Below are positions 32,588 to 39,951 of a DNA stretch of 46,853 nucleotides, piece by piece. A model generated the notes under the pieces. It had not been told where the DNA came from. It saw only the letters and a list, made by a program, of their open reading frames with translations, and did not search any database. Source of the stretch: a virus. Numbering within the stretch: the first letter of the stretch is position 1; each line of letters begins with the position of its first letter. Position numbers and translations under genes: made by a program. The stretch covers positions 1 to 46,853 of IMG/VR virus record IMGVR_UViG_3300017783_000046, one strand, 5' to 3'.

Positions 32588-33104
32588 TTACACTAAACGT
32601 GAGTGTGGTACTTGTAGTGAGTGCTGCCAAGGACATCTGTATGGCGATGCTCATGGCATTCCATTCTTTCCTGGTCAACCATGTCACTATTGGGATCCTA
32701 GCAATAGTTGCGGTGGGTGCAGCATTCACAAAGATCGTCCTCCAATCTGTTCCGATTTTGAATGCTTGTGGAAACAAACTAAGCAGATGCCTCAGTGGAT
32801 GCGACCAGATCGTACCAAGGTTCTGATGTATCAACGGGCATATCAGGATGTTGAAGGTGACTACTTGGAACCTGGTGAGGTAATCAACTGGATCTCTGCT
32901 GTCGAGTGCAATCAAAAGATGGACTCTGCTATGCTGTCTTGGTTGATTCAGCAAGCACGCAACAACGAATGGAACTTGCATTATCAGATCAATAAAGTTG
33001 ATCACTATCTTGGATCTGAAGTCTTTCATAATTTCGTAAATGAAAGTGCTAACGGTGTGAGTCAACAACTTGTATACAATGAGAATGGTCAATTAGTAAA
33101 ATGA
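32559..33104 (+). CDS. YkgJ-like cysteine-cluster protein
   Basis: The 181-residue product carries the YkgJ-type metal or iron-sulfur binding pattern: CGTCSECCQGHL near residue 17, CHYW near 39, then CGGCSIH and RPPICSDFECLW to about residue 70. Members are annotated as zinc- or iron-chelating, and function is mostly unknown. The C-terminal half is helical. ATG 32559 gives a compact start next to AGGGGG, while ATG 32520 in the same frame would overlap the oxygenase more. The neighbour is an iron-dependent oxygenase, which hints at shared metal chemistry. Confidence 0.72.
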   Translation: MKALPITEFDYTKRECGTCSECCQGHLYGDAHGIPFFPGQPCHYWDPSNSCGGCSIHKDRPPICSDFECLWKQTKQMPQWMRPDRTKVLMYQRAYQDVEGDYLEPGEVINWISAVECNQKMDSAMLSWLIQQARNNEWNLHYQINKVDHYLGSEVFHNFVNESANGVSQQLVYNENGQLVK

Positions 33105-34042
33105 AGGATTTCCTTTGGGTTGAAAAGTATCGTCCACAGACGATTGAGGAATGTATTCTCCCTGATGAAACTAAGGATATCTTTAGTGGATTTGTTGAGC
33201 AGGGAGAAATCCCCAATCTACTTCTCAGTGGTACTGCTGGTATTGGAAAGACTACAATTGCAAAAGCATTATGTACACACTTAGGTGCTGATTATATTCT
33301 TATCAATGGATCTGATGAAGGTAGATTTCTAGATACCATTCGTGACAAGGCAAAGTCGTTTGCGTCTACCGTCTCTTTGACCTCTAGCAGCGCCCACAAG
33401 GTCATCATTGTGGATGAGGCAGATAACACTACTCCCGATGTCCAACTGCTTCTGAGAGCGACTATCGAAGAGTTCCAGAAGAACTGTAGGTTCATCTTTA
33501 CTTGCAACTTCAAGAATAAAATTATTGATCCTCTGCATAGCAGAACCACTGTCATCGATTTCAATACATCGGGCAAGGTCAAGCAGCAGATGGCAGGTAA
33601 GTTCTTAGCGCGTTGTGAACAGATTCTTCAAGCAGAAGGTGTAGATTACAGCACCAAAGTCTTGGCGGAACTGATCATGAAACATTTCCCTGACTTCCGT
33701 CGTACCTTGAATGAGTTGCAAAGATACTCATCTACTGGTAAGATTGATACAGGCATCATGGCAGTTCAGTCTGATGCTTCTTACTCTGCTCTTATGTCGA
33801 GCATGAAGAATAAGAAGTTCACTGATGTCAAGAAATGGGTAGAGCAGAATGTAGATAATTCTCCTGCCCATATCATGCGTGCAGTGTATGACAAGATGTA
33901 TACTGCATTAGAGAAACCTAGTATTGCAGCAGCGGTTCTTATCATTGCTGAGTATCAATACAAGTCTGCATTCGTTGCAGATCAAGAGATCAATTTACTT
34001 GCTTGCTTTACTCAACTCATGATGGAGTGCGAATTCAAATGA
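33101..34042 (+). CDS. gp44: Clamp loader large subunit gp44
   Basis: gp44 is the AAA+ ATPase that with gp62 opens gp45 and places it on primed DNA. The 313-residue length matches T4 (319). Walker A GTAGIGKTT is at 44-52, Walker B VIIVDEAD at 101-108 and sensor 1 FIFTCNF near 131. The opening LWVEKYRPQTIEEC is typical. It overlaps both neighbours by ATGA. In T4 gene 62 follows directly; here two genes intervene. Confidence 0.95.
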   Translation: MKDFLWVEKYRPQTIEECILPDETKDIFSGFVEQGEIPNLLLSGTAGIGKTTIAKALCTHLGADYILINGSDEGRFLDTIRDKAKSFASTVSLTSSSAHKVIIVDEADNTTPDVQLLLRATIEEFQKNCRFIFTCNFKNKIIDPLHSRTTVIDFNTSGKVKQQMAGKFLARCEQILQAEGVDYSTKVLAELIMKHFPDFRRTLNELQRYSSTGKIDTGIMAVQSDASYSALMSSMKNKKFTDVKKWVEQNVDNSPAHIMRAVYDKMYTALEKPSIAAAVLIIAEYQYKSAFVADQEINLLACFTQLMMECEFK

Positions 34043-34635
34043 ACAAACTGATTTATGGTGAGGCAATCAATGATGTCTCTAAACCCAATAGAAAACTTTA
34101 TGTGCGCTGGGTGGGTATTCTTCGTCGTACTGATAGTAGGGATCCCAATTGGAAAGACTATCGTCTCTATGAAGATTGCACCCTTCATCCAGATTGGTTG
34201 TACCTATCTAACTTTATAGACTGGGTGACCTCGTGGGATAACTGGGAAACGAAATGTATAGATAAGGACATCAAATATCCTGGTAATAGGATGTATAGTC
34301 CTGATACATGTATCATGGTTAGTAAGGAAATAAACAATTTTTTTGTTGAACCAAGTAATAGAACACCTGTTGCATCTGATCTTCCTCAAGGAGTTTACTA
34401 TAGTCTACCTCGTGACAGAAATAAAAATACTCCATATCGTGCCATATCCAGATTTGAGGGCAAGCAAATATGGGGTGGAAAACATGCTACAGTAGAATCT
34501 GCATTGCAAGCATTCAGGAAACTGAAGTTTGAATCGCTCGGAACCCTTATTGAACGTGAACAGTGCCCTACAGTAAAACAAATTCTTCAAGAGATCTATG
34601 AAACTAAAGACACCCCTTCGTTATCCAGGTGGTAA
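34039..34635 (+). CDS. AP2/HNH-like phage endonuclease-family protein
   Basis: The 198-residue product resembles phage endonuclease-associated proteins. It has a YVRWVGILRR segment, then WLYLSNFIDWV, KDIKYPGNRMYSPDTC near residue 80 and INNF. A C-terminal AP2-like unit follows: GVYYSLPRD, YRAISRFEGKQIWGG, then ATVESALQAFRK. The AP2-like part is normally DNA-binding. A complete HNH catalytic triad is not evident, so activity is uncertain. It sits between gp44 and dam, overlapping both, in what looks like an insertion. Confidence 0.6.
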   Translation: MNKLIYGEAINDVSKPNRKLYVRWVGILRRTDSRDPNWKDYRLYEDCTLHPDWLYLSNFIDWVTSWDNWETKCIDKDIKYPGNRMYSPDTCIMVSKEINNFFVEPSNRTPVASDLPQGVYYSLPRDRNKNTPYRAISRFEGKQIWGGKHATVESALQAFRKLKFESLGTLIEREQCPTVKQILQEIYETKDTPSLSRW

Positions 34636-35503
34636 ATCACGAGCGACAAAAAAACTTGCACAGTTTCTTCCTAACATGGATGAGATTCGTGAGTTTCGTG
34701 AACCTTTCCTAGGAGGTGGTTCTGTCGCTCTCTACATGACACAGATGTATCCACACCTATCCGTGTGGGTAAATGATCTGTACGTGCCCCTGGTGGACTT
34801 CTGGCAGCAGTTACAGTCTGAGGGTCAGCAGATGCGTGATCAACTCATACAACTCAAGCATCGCCATCCAGATCCTATCTCAGCGAAGGTTTTGTTTCTA
34901 GAGGCAAAGGAGTATCTAAGTAAGGATGTACGAAATACTACCGCCTTGCAACGTGCAATTAGTTTTTACATTGTAAACAAATGCTCGTTCTCTGGTTTGA
35001 CAGAAGCATCTTCTTTTTCTAAGGCAGCATCAGAGTCTAACTTTTCGGTGCGTGGTATTGACAATCTTCCTTACTATCAGCAAGTGATTCGTAATTGGAA
35101 GATTACTAACTATTCATACCAGCAGATGATTGCTAAAGGATCTGACCTATTCATTTATCTAGATCCTCCTTACGACATCAAAGATAATCTGTATGGTCGC
35201 AAGGGAAATATGCACGCAAGGTTCAATCATGATACCTTTGCTGCCGACTGTAACCAGTATAAGGATACAGTCAAAATGATGGTCTCGTACAATACAACCA
35301 ATCTAATCAAGGAACGGTTTGTTGAATGGAGTCCATACGAATACGATCACACATACACCATGCGGTCTGTGGGTGATTACATGTCTGACCAAAAAGAACG
35401 AAAGGAACTGGTACTAATCAATTATGGCATTCGATCAGAACTACCCCTTGAAGGACTATCTGAACTCAATCAATCTGAGCAAGAAGAATCTTCTACACAG
35501 TGA
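34598..35503 (+). CDS. dam: DNA adenine methyltransferase (D12 class)
   Basis: Dam transfers a methyl group from S-adenosylmethionine to adenine N6. The 301-residue product has the N-terminal LRYPGGKSR at 7-15, motif I FLGGGS at 37-42, a central NKCSFSGL and motif IV DPPYD at 189-193. All mark the D12 class. The domain is complete by about residue 275. The last 26 residues read the gp62 start region in another frame and look incidental. The target site is likely GATC by analogy only. Confidence 0.93.
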   Translation: MKLKTPLRYPGGKSRATKKLAQFLPNMDEIREFREPFLGGGSVALYMTQMYPHLSVWVNDLYVPLVDFWQQLQSEGQQMRDQLIQLKHRHPDPISAKVLFLEAKEYLSKDVRNTTALQRAISFYIVNKCSFSGLTEASSFSKAASESNFSVRGIDNLPYYQQVIRNWKITNYSYQQMIAKGSDLFIYLDPPYDIKDNLYGRKGNMHARFNHDTFAADCNQYKDTVKMMVSYNTTNLIKERFVEWSPYEYDHTYTMRSVGDYMSDQKERKELVLINYGIRSELPLEGLSELNQSEQEESSTQ

Positions 35504-35819
35504 TGATCCTGCATGGGAAAAGAAGTACCCTGCTTTCATTATAAACAAGTGCATGTCTCATCACATGGATACTATCATGTATGCAAATGAGATAAATCAG
35601 TACCCAGAATTAGACAACCTCTTGCAGTATGATTTTTTTATAAATACTGTGAGACCCCGTAAGAGATTTTCTCCGTGGGGTAAGAAGGAGAAAGCACAAG
35701 ATCTTGATATTGTAAAACAGTATTATGGTTATAGTGATGAAAAGGCTATTGATGCCCTTCGTATTTTGACTTCGGATCAACTAGATTTTATTAGATCTAA
35801 ATTAGATACAGGTGGTTAG
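35424..35819 (+). CDS. gp62: Clamp loader small subunit gp62
   Basis: gp62 completes the gp44-gp62 loader. The 131-residue product is shorter than T4 (187), as in other cyanophages. The opening MAFDQNYPLKDYLNSINLSK, then AWEKKYPAFIINKC and the basic RPRKRFSPWGKKEKAQDLDI (T4 PRGKRYGKWAK) support the call. It overlaps dam by 80 bases. The stop lies one base before the regA ATG. A perfect TATAAATA occurs inside at 35639-35646. Confidence 0.82.
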   Translation: MAFDQNYPLKDYLNSINLSKKNLLHSDDPAWEKKYPAFIINKCMSHHMDTIMYANEINQYPELDNLLQYDFFINTVRPRKRFSPWGKKEKAQDLDIVKQYYGYSDEKAIDALRILTSDQLDFIRSKLDTGG

Positions 35820-35820
35820 C

Positions 35821-36276
35821 ATGGGTGATACGGAAGTTATCTGGAACAAAAGTGACATGATTGAAGTGACTCTGGGTGAACCAGATGACTTCCTCAAGGT
35901 TCGTGAAACGCTTACAAGAATTGGAGTTGCTTCTCGCAAGGAACGCAAACTCTATCAATCTTGTCATATCCTTCATAAAAAAGGACAGTATTATATTGTC
36001 CACTTCAAAGAATTATTTGCTCTAGACGGAAAGAAGGCGAATATCACAGAGAATGATATTCAACGTAGAAATAGGATCATTCAACTTCTTTCTGATTGGG
36101 GACTTGTGAAAATTGTAGCACCAGATTCGGTTCTCAATCTCGCACCTCTGAGTCAAATCAAGGTAATTTCCTATAAGGATAAAGGAGATTGGCAACTTGA
36201 GTCGAAATATAACATCGGCAAAAAGAGGCAATCTGACAATGACGGTAACACCACAACAACCCCCCAAGGAACCTAA
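35821..36276 (+). CDS. regA: Translational repressor RegA
   Basis: RegA binds ribosome-binding regions of early mRNAs, including its own and the replication genes. The core from residue 13 onward, MIEVTLGEPDDFLKVRETLT then YQSCHILHKKGQYYIVHFKE, aligns almost word for word with T4 RegA (MIEITLKKPEDFLKVKETLT). The protein has 151 residues against 122 in T4, with about 12 extra at the start and a polar tail. AGGTGG precedes ATG 35821; ATG 35857 would give the T4-like start. It overlaps the next gene by 38 bases. Confidence 0.95.
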   Translation: MGDTEVIWNKSDMIEVTLGEPDDFLKVRETLTRIGVASRKERKLYQSCHILHKKGQYYIVHFKELFALDGKKANITENDIQRRNRIIQLLSDWGLVKIVAPDSVLNLAPLSQIKVISYKDKGDWQLESKYNIGKKRQSDNDGNTTTTPQGT

Positions 36277-36538
36277 GAAGTCTGGTCCTAAGTTTGATTG
36301 GGCAGATGAAGGTTTGTCTGCACTAGTAAGAGTTGCTATCCTCTCATGGTCAGCAGCAATTCTTACTCTAAACTATGTAACTGTACCTGGAATACCACAG
36401 AAAAATATTGATCCAACTTTTATTGCATCTGTCTTTACTGGAACCTTAGCTACTTTTGGAGTTCAGGCAGCAAAGAAAAAAGATGACAGAGAAGAACCTG
36501 AAGTGAAGAAAGAATCTAAAAAAGATGGAGATAAATGA
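36239..36538 (+). CDS. Membrane protein with two hydrophobic segments
   Basis: The 99-residue product has a Pro/Lys-rich N terminus and FDWADEGLSALVRVAILSW, with hydrophobic stretches at about residues 30-45 and 60-80. The tail is highly charged (KKKDDREEPEVKKESKKDGD). A GAGG about eleven bases before ATG 36239 supports that start over the TTG at 36197. A membrane-anchored cytoplasmic-tail protein is likely. It is overlapped by regA and by the next gene. The function is unknown. Confidence 0.6.
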   Translation: MTVTPQQPPKEPKKSGPKFDWADEGLSALVRVAILSWSAAILTLNYVTVPGIPQKNIDPTFIASVFTGTLATFGVQAAKKKDDREEPEVKKESKKDGDK

Positions 36539-37298
36539 TATTGGTATTACTGGGATCGATATTCAGGATGTAAGAATTCCTGAATCTAGAGTTCTTACAC
36601 CTAATTCATTACCCCTAGCTCCACCTGTCACGTTGGATCTAGGGTTTCCTATTGTAAACGTACCTGGATGTGTAGAATCTCATAGTCAAAATAGCACCAA
36701 GAATAATAATCTAATAGAGAATGACCCCAAAGGAACGATTACTTATTGCGATGCAGGTGTACCGTCATATGATCCTTTACAATTCGAGCCCGATCAAATC
36801 GTGCCGACATATCCATCTGGAATTGATACGAGAAAACGAGAAGAATCCGATCCTCCAGAACCCCCTGCAGCAGCACCACCTCCAACCCGTACAGAAGCAG
36901 TAACAGTAAACTGCCCTGCAAGAGATCAAGAACTAAAAAACCCTGTAGGAAAGATCCTAGAGGGTAATAAGAAAATTACTGGATATGAATTGGTAGGTAA
37001 GGAATGTATAATGGTTACAGAAGATCTAGGTATTACAGATCAAATTGTATCTAACATTCCCAATGCTGGGATGGTAACAACTACTGCGAGTATTGCTGTA
37101 GTTGCGACGAGTTCTGCACTGCTCGCAAAACCCGCTGTCGATCTTCTTTTGAAAGTGGTGAAGCCGACTGTAAAGAAGATCCTGAAGAAGGTATCTCAGA
37201 TTCGGGGGAAGGTATCGAAGATTGAATCTGTGAAGGATCGCCGTCGCGACCAGCGCCATAGGAATCGGGCGATACGGATACTTCGGGGGAAGGAATAG
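36525..37298 (+). CDS. Proline-rich membrane protein with basic C-terminal tail
   Basis: The 257-residue product has a PPVTLDLGFPIVNVPGC region. A central Pro-rich stretch (PPEPPAAAPPPTRTE near residue 110) is followed by one hydrophobic segment at about residues 186-203 (TTTASIAVVATSSALLAKPA). The tail is strongly basic, with KPTVKKILKKVSQIRGKVSK and a last Arg-rich part. The 3' end overlaps the leftward gene by 218 bases on the opposite strand. It is recalled as conserved in cyanophages; a virion or envelope role is a guess. Confidence 0.65.
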   Translation: MEINDIGITGIDIQDVRIPESRVLTPNSLPLAPPVTLDLGFPIVNVPGCVESHSQNSTKNNNLIENDPKGTITYCDAGVPSYDPLQFEPDQIVPTYPSGIDTRKREESDPPEPPAAAPPPTRTEAVTVNCPARDQELKNPVGKILEGNKKITGYELVGKECIMVTEDLGITDQIVSNIPNAGMVTTTASIAVVATSSALLAKPAVDLLLKVVKPTVKKILKKVSQIRGKVSKIESVKDRRRDQRHRNRAIRILRGKE

Positions 37299-38070
37299 TA
37301 TGATAGTGAGGAGAAATCTGATTCTTATTCATCACTACAACGTCGGCACACACTGAATAGTAAGGACTCTTAGGATGGAACATGATTCCTTCCTTCATTA
37401 GACTGCCGCAATTCTTGAGACGAGCAATCTCAAAGTCCAATCTTTTATTGGCAGTCAACTGACTATTCAATTCGATCTGTGTTTGTGCTGCCTTCTTACA
37501 AAGGTCTTGTAAATTCTTATCTGTAGGTGTACTCCAGGTCATAGAGAACCCCAAACCTAAACTGAAATTATCTTTCTGTCCAGTTCTAGTTTTTTTATGG
37601 AAGAGGATGTCGCCAGGATTATCAATACGTCCATCATCATTATAATCTCCTACATCATATACTGGATCGTCATAAAAGTCTTCGTATGGTCTAGCAGCAG
37701 AAGCAGTTCCTGTTACATAGGGGGTGAAGTTGCGAGTGGGACCTTGACATGATACACCTCCTCCGTATGTGTTTGTAATATATGGTCCCTGAAGGACTTG
37801 AATAGCTTGGTTTGTAACGGAGCCTGAACTATTAGCCACAGGAGAAGCAGTAGCAGACACACCACCAATAGTTTCAGCATAAGATGGACTAGCAAATAAT
37901 AATGTTATTGGGAGAAGATACTTGTAGTATCGGTTATGCTTGTAACCTCGGTCGTTCTTTGTATAATTGTTTGGTTGCTCAAACCAGGACCTGAATACGT
38001 TTCTGTGAACTGAAACGCTCCTCCTGGTATCGTCTGTGTGAAGTTTGGTCTGGTTGTTACTCCCTTCCAT
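37081..38070 (-). CDS. Secreted-type conserved cyanophage protein (leftward 3)
   Basis: The 329-residue frame has a signal-peptide-like segment YYKYLLPITLLFASPSYA at about residues 48-65, followed by ETIGGVSATASPVANSSGS. Then come NTYGGGVSCQGPTRNF, an Asp-rich VYDVGDYNDDGRIDNPGDIL near 140 and GFSMTWSTPTDK. The conserved region ends near VCADVVVMNK. The last 80 residues are Ser/Pro-rich and lie antisense to the rightward gene. No ATG, GTG or TTG lies just before the signal peptide. The only start, 38070, adds 47 residues overlapping leftward gene 2 in another frame, with GGAG ten bases upstream. The true start is unclear. Confidence 0.7.
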   Translation of the reverse strand: MEGSNNQTKLHTDDTRRSVSVHRNVFRSWFEQPNNYTKNDRGYKHNRYYKYLLPITLLFASPSYAETIGGVSATASPVANSSGSVTNQAIQVLQGPYITNTYGGGVSCQGPTRNFTPYVTGTASAARPYEDFYDDPVYDVGDYNDDGRIDNPGDILFHKKTRTGQKDNFSLGLGFSMTWSTPTDKNLQDLCKKAAQTQIELNSQLTANKRLDFEIARLKNCGSLMKEGIMFHPKSPYYSVCADVVVMNKNQISPHYHTIPSPEVSVSPDSYGAGRDGDPSQIQSSIPSPESEIPSSGSSLQSASPLSKEDRQRVLRAVQNSSQLQQYSQ

Positions 38071-38342
38071 GATGATGTCACTCCGTCAATAGTTACATTG
38101 CTAGAACCTGTTCCAGGGCTCAGCGTACCATTACTAGTTATACCACTACCTGTAGCAGAATATTGGTAACCAGTATTATAATCCATGCTATTTATTGTCT
38201 CATTTATCGTCTGAGTTGTCTCCGTCCGGCTCGTCATCGACCCCTGTGTGAAGTTTGGGACCACGGGGACCGCCAGGGCAGCTGCAGGTATGACACTTGC
38301 AACCACCGCACTTAGGGCAGACCAACGAATCATAGTATTCAT
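37905..38342 (-). CDS. Secreted-type small protein (leftward 2)
   Basis: The 145-residue product starts with a classic signal peptide (MNTMIRWSALSAVVASVIPAAALAVP, with cleavage likely after ALA near residue 24). The remainder is a Thr/Ser/Gly-rich beta-type domain. A VPNFTQGSMTSRTETTQTIN motif is echoed later by RPNFTQTIPGGAF. AGGAGGAT lies about seven bases before the ATG. It is the second gene of a leftward trio and overlaps the third by 166 bases in another frame. Function is unknown; export across the inner membrane is inferred. Confidence 0.72.
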   Translation of the reverse strand: MNTMIRWSALSAVVASVIPAAALAVPVVPNFTQGSMTSRTETTQTINETINSMDYNTGYQYSATGSGITSNGTLSPGTGSSNVTIDGVTSSWKGVTTRPNFTQTIPGGAFQFTETYSGPGLSNQTIIQRTTEVTSITDTTSIFSQ

Positions 38343-38353
38343 TGCGATCCTCC

Positions 38354-38848
38354 TTAGTCAATTACAGTGATCTCACTAACATATTGGCCAGTTGCAGTCG
38401 TTCCAGCACCACCAGCAGTCACGGTGAGAAGACCTGCAGAGGTGACTGTACCAGCTAATGTACCTGCTGAACCAGCAGTATAACTTGTGGTGTTTGAGAA
38501 GTTAGGAACAGTTCCTACCGTAGGAGCAGCAGTTGGGACTGCATCACCTTGAGTATAAGACTGGGAGAATGAGAAAGCAGATTCTGCAGTTCCTTGGACT
38601 GCTTCGATAGTACCAGGAGAATAAATTCCACTAGTAATAGTACCAGTAGAAACAGCATCTGCTGTGGTGCCATCAGTAGTACCGATGTTTGTTCCTGAGA
38701 TACTAAACGAGGATCCAATTCTCGTTGCCTGAGTTCTAGCAGCATCAACAGTTAGTTGAACACTAGAAGAGTGTTTTGATACAAGTCCACCAGCGTTAGC
38801 AGCAGTAGCGGTCATCAGTAACATTACAAAGGGAAGAAATCTGTACAT
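38354..38848 (-). CDS. Secreted-type small protein (leftward 1)
   Basis: The 164-residue product from ATG 38848 begins MYRFLPFVMLLMTATAANAG, a clear signal peptide. A mature part of low-complexity Thr/Ser/Gly/Ala beta repeats follows (VPNFSNTTSYTAGSAG, echoing the VPNF motif of leftward 2). TTGGGGAAAAT precedes this ATG. An in-frame ATG at 38878 would add ten residues but lies at the expected transcription start of the late promoter, so 38848 is preferred. Confidence 0.72.
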   Translation of the reverse strand: MYRFLPFVMLLMTATAANAGGLVSKHSSSVQLTVDAARTQATRIGSSFSISGTNIGTTDGTTADAVSTGTITSGIYSPGTIEAVQGTAESAFSFSQSYTQGDAVPTAAPTVGTVPNFSNTTSYTAGSAGTLAGTVTSAGLLTVTAGGAGTTATGQYVSEITVID

Positions 38849-38887
38849 TATATTTTCCCCAATTTTATATGGATTCATGGCTAGAAG

Positions 38888-38895
38888 TATTTATA
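38888..38895 (-). promoter_or_regulatory. Leftward T4-type late promoter
   Basis: TATAAATA reads on the minus strand, 40 bases upstream of the ATG at 38848, in the gap between the leftward trio and hsp20. The spacing is the same as for the gp18 promoter. It implies that the secreted trio is expressed late. Confidence 0.8.
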
Positions 38896-38963
38896 ATTTA
38901 CAGTCTTGAAAATAGGGTACAATCCGAACATATTACAAACTGATTATGGATCTAAATAATTTC

Positions 38964-38980
38964 GGTTGCCTTCGGGGACC
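38964..38980 (+). repeat. TTCG-loop hairpin in the hsp20 leader
   Basis: GGTTGCC and GGGACC pair around a TTCG tetraloop, allowing one bulged base and a G-U pair. It lies 35 bases before the hsp20 ATG and well before its AAGGAG. It could stabilise the mRNA 5' end; no T tract follows, so it is not a terminator. Confidence 0.35.
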
Positions 38981-39015
38981 ATACAATTCAAACTCGCTTT
39001 ATAAGGAGTAGATAC

Positions 39016-39543
39016 ATGACTGGACTGAGAAAGTTCACGGCAAAGGATATGAATGCCGTGGTAGATGCTGTTGAAAGATACAGTGTTGGACTAGATGACA
39101 TTGTTTATAGACTACATTCATATGGAATGGGTAGTGTCAATGAGGCATATCCACCATATAATCTGGTGAAGGAATCAAACATCAAGTGGCGTATTGAGAT
39201 GGCACTTGCTGGATGGTCACCTGAAGAGGTTGAAGTCTCTACTGAGACTAACGTTCTCCTAATCAGATCCAAGGCAGCGAAGTCCAAAGGGGAAGAAGAG
39301 TACATGCACCGTGGCGTGTCTACTCGGACATTCGCTAGAGGGTTCAATTTGTCAGATGATGTGGAAGTCACCAAAGTGACTTTCCAAAACGGGATGCTTA
39401 TGATAAACTTACAGAGGATCATTCCAGACCACCAACAATTGAAAATCTATGAAATCGCGGATACTTCAATTCCTAATGAATCCAGGGACGCTAACATCTC
39501 TCACACTGCTGGGGATGATAGCACTGATAGGGGCACTGCATAA
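39016..39543 (+). CDS. hsp20: Small heat shock protein Hsp20
   Basis: Hsp20 proteins are ATP-independent holdase chaperones and a hallmark of T4-like cyanophages. The 175-residue product has the alpha-crystallin core from about residue 45 (YPPYNLVKESNIKWRIEMAL) through RGVSTRTFARGFNLSDDVEV to the strand FQNGMLMINLQRIIP near 125. The C-terminal extension beyond residue 140 is polar and lacks a clear IXI motif. AAGGAG precedes the ATG. The gene may protect phage or photosystem proteins during infection, which is inference. Confidence 0.93.
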   Translation: MTGLRKFTAKDMNAVVDAVERYSVGLDDIVYRLHSYGMGSVNEAYPPYNLVKESNIKWRIEMALAGWSPEEVEVSTETNVLLIRSKAAKSKGEEEYMHRGVSTRTFARGFNLSDDVEVTKVTFQNGMLMINLQRIIPDHQQLKIYEIADTSIPNESRDANISHTAGDDSTDRGTA

Positions 39544-39658
39544 CCATGCTCATTATAAAATGAATATGGATGCAGATAGTTACGTGAGACAGTGGTGCAG
39601 ATCATCCGCTGAAAATAAAAAGACCTGCATCAGTTATGGTGGCAACATGGACTACTAA
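39476..39658 (+). CDS. Small membrane protein
   Basis: The 60-residue product has one transmembrane segment (LTSLTLLGMIALIGALHNHA) and a polar C-terminal part with two Cys and YVRQW. It overlaps the hsp20 end in another frame. Starts at 39449, 39476 and 39515 are all possible; none has a strong ribosome site. A terminator follows 23 bases after the stop. Confidence 0.55.
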   Translation: MNPGTLTSLTLLGMIALIGALHNHAHYKMNMDADSYVRQWCRSSAENKKTCISYGGNMDY

Positions 39659-39681
39659 CCAACCTATATAAAACACAACCG

Positions 39682-39706
39682 AAGAGACCTTACGAGGTCT
39701 CTTTTT
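39682..39706 (+). terminator. Intrinsic terminator after hsp20 unit
   Basis: AAGAGACCT (39682-39690) and AGGTCTCTT (39695-39703) form a perfect 9-base-pair stem capped by TACG, a UNCG-type tetraloop, with a T run of five over the stem end. It closes the hsp20 transcript. Confidence 0.9.
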
Positions 39707-39720
39707 GTTTGAGGAACACT

Positions 39721-39951
39721 ATGAATGTATTTGTAAATTGCTGTCCTAGCAACTACAATGGCGATTCGGAACTAGTAACAGTTCAAGTACCTAAGAAGTA
39801 TACAGATGAGGTTCTAGCATATGCTCGTACACTGTCTGATGCTTATGGTATCGAAGACACCAGAGTGGTAAAGGACATCGTAAAAGAATCTATTATGCAA
39901 ATTGAGCAAAGGTATTATGACCGTCAAAATCGCAAGACTAAGAAGTCGTGA
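39721..39951 (+). CDS. Hypothetical protein
   Basis: The 76-residue product starts MNVFVNCCPSNYNGDSELVT, with a strand then a helical region EVLAYARTLSDAYGIEDTRV and a basic helical tail. GAGGA lies seven bases before the ATG at 39721; the in-frame TTG at 39709 is inside the terminator context. It is the first gene of the polymerase operon. No family is recognised. Confidence 0.6.
   Translation: MNVFVNCCPSNYNGDSELVTVQVPKKYTDEVLAYARTLSDAYGIEDTRVVKDIVKESIMQIEQRYYDRQNRKTKKS

Noticed and set aside
32523-33092. Minus-strand frame of 189 codons opposite the YkgJ-like gene
   Set aside because: The plus-strand product has an ordered cysteine pattern and operon coupling; the reverse frame has neither.
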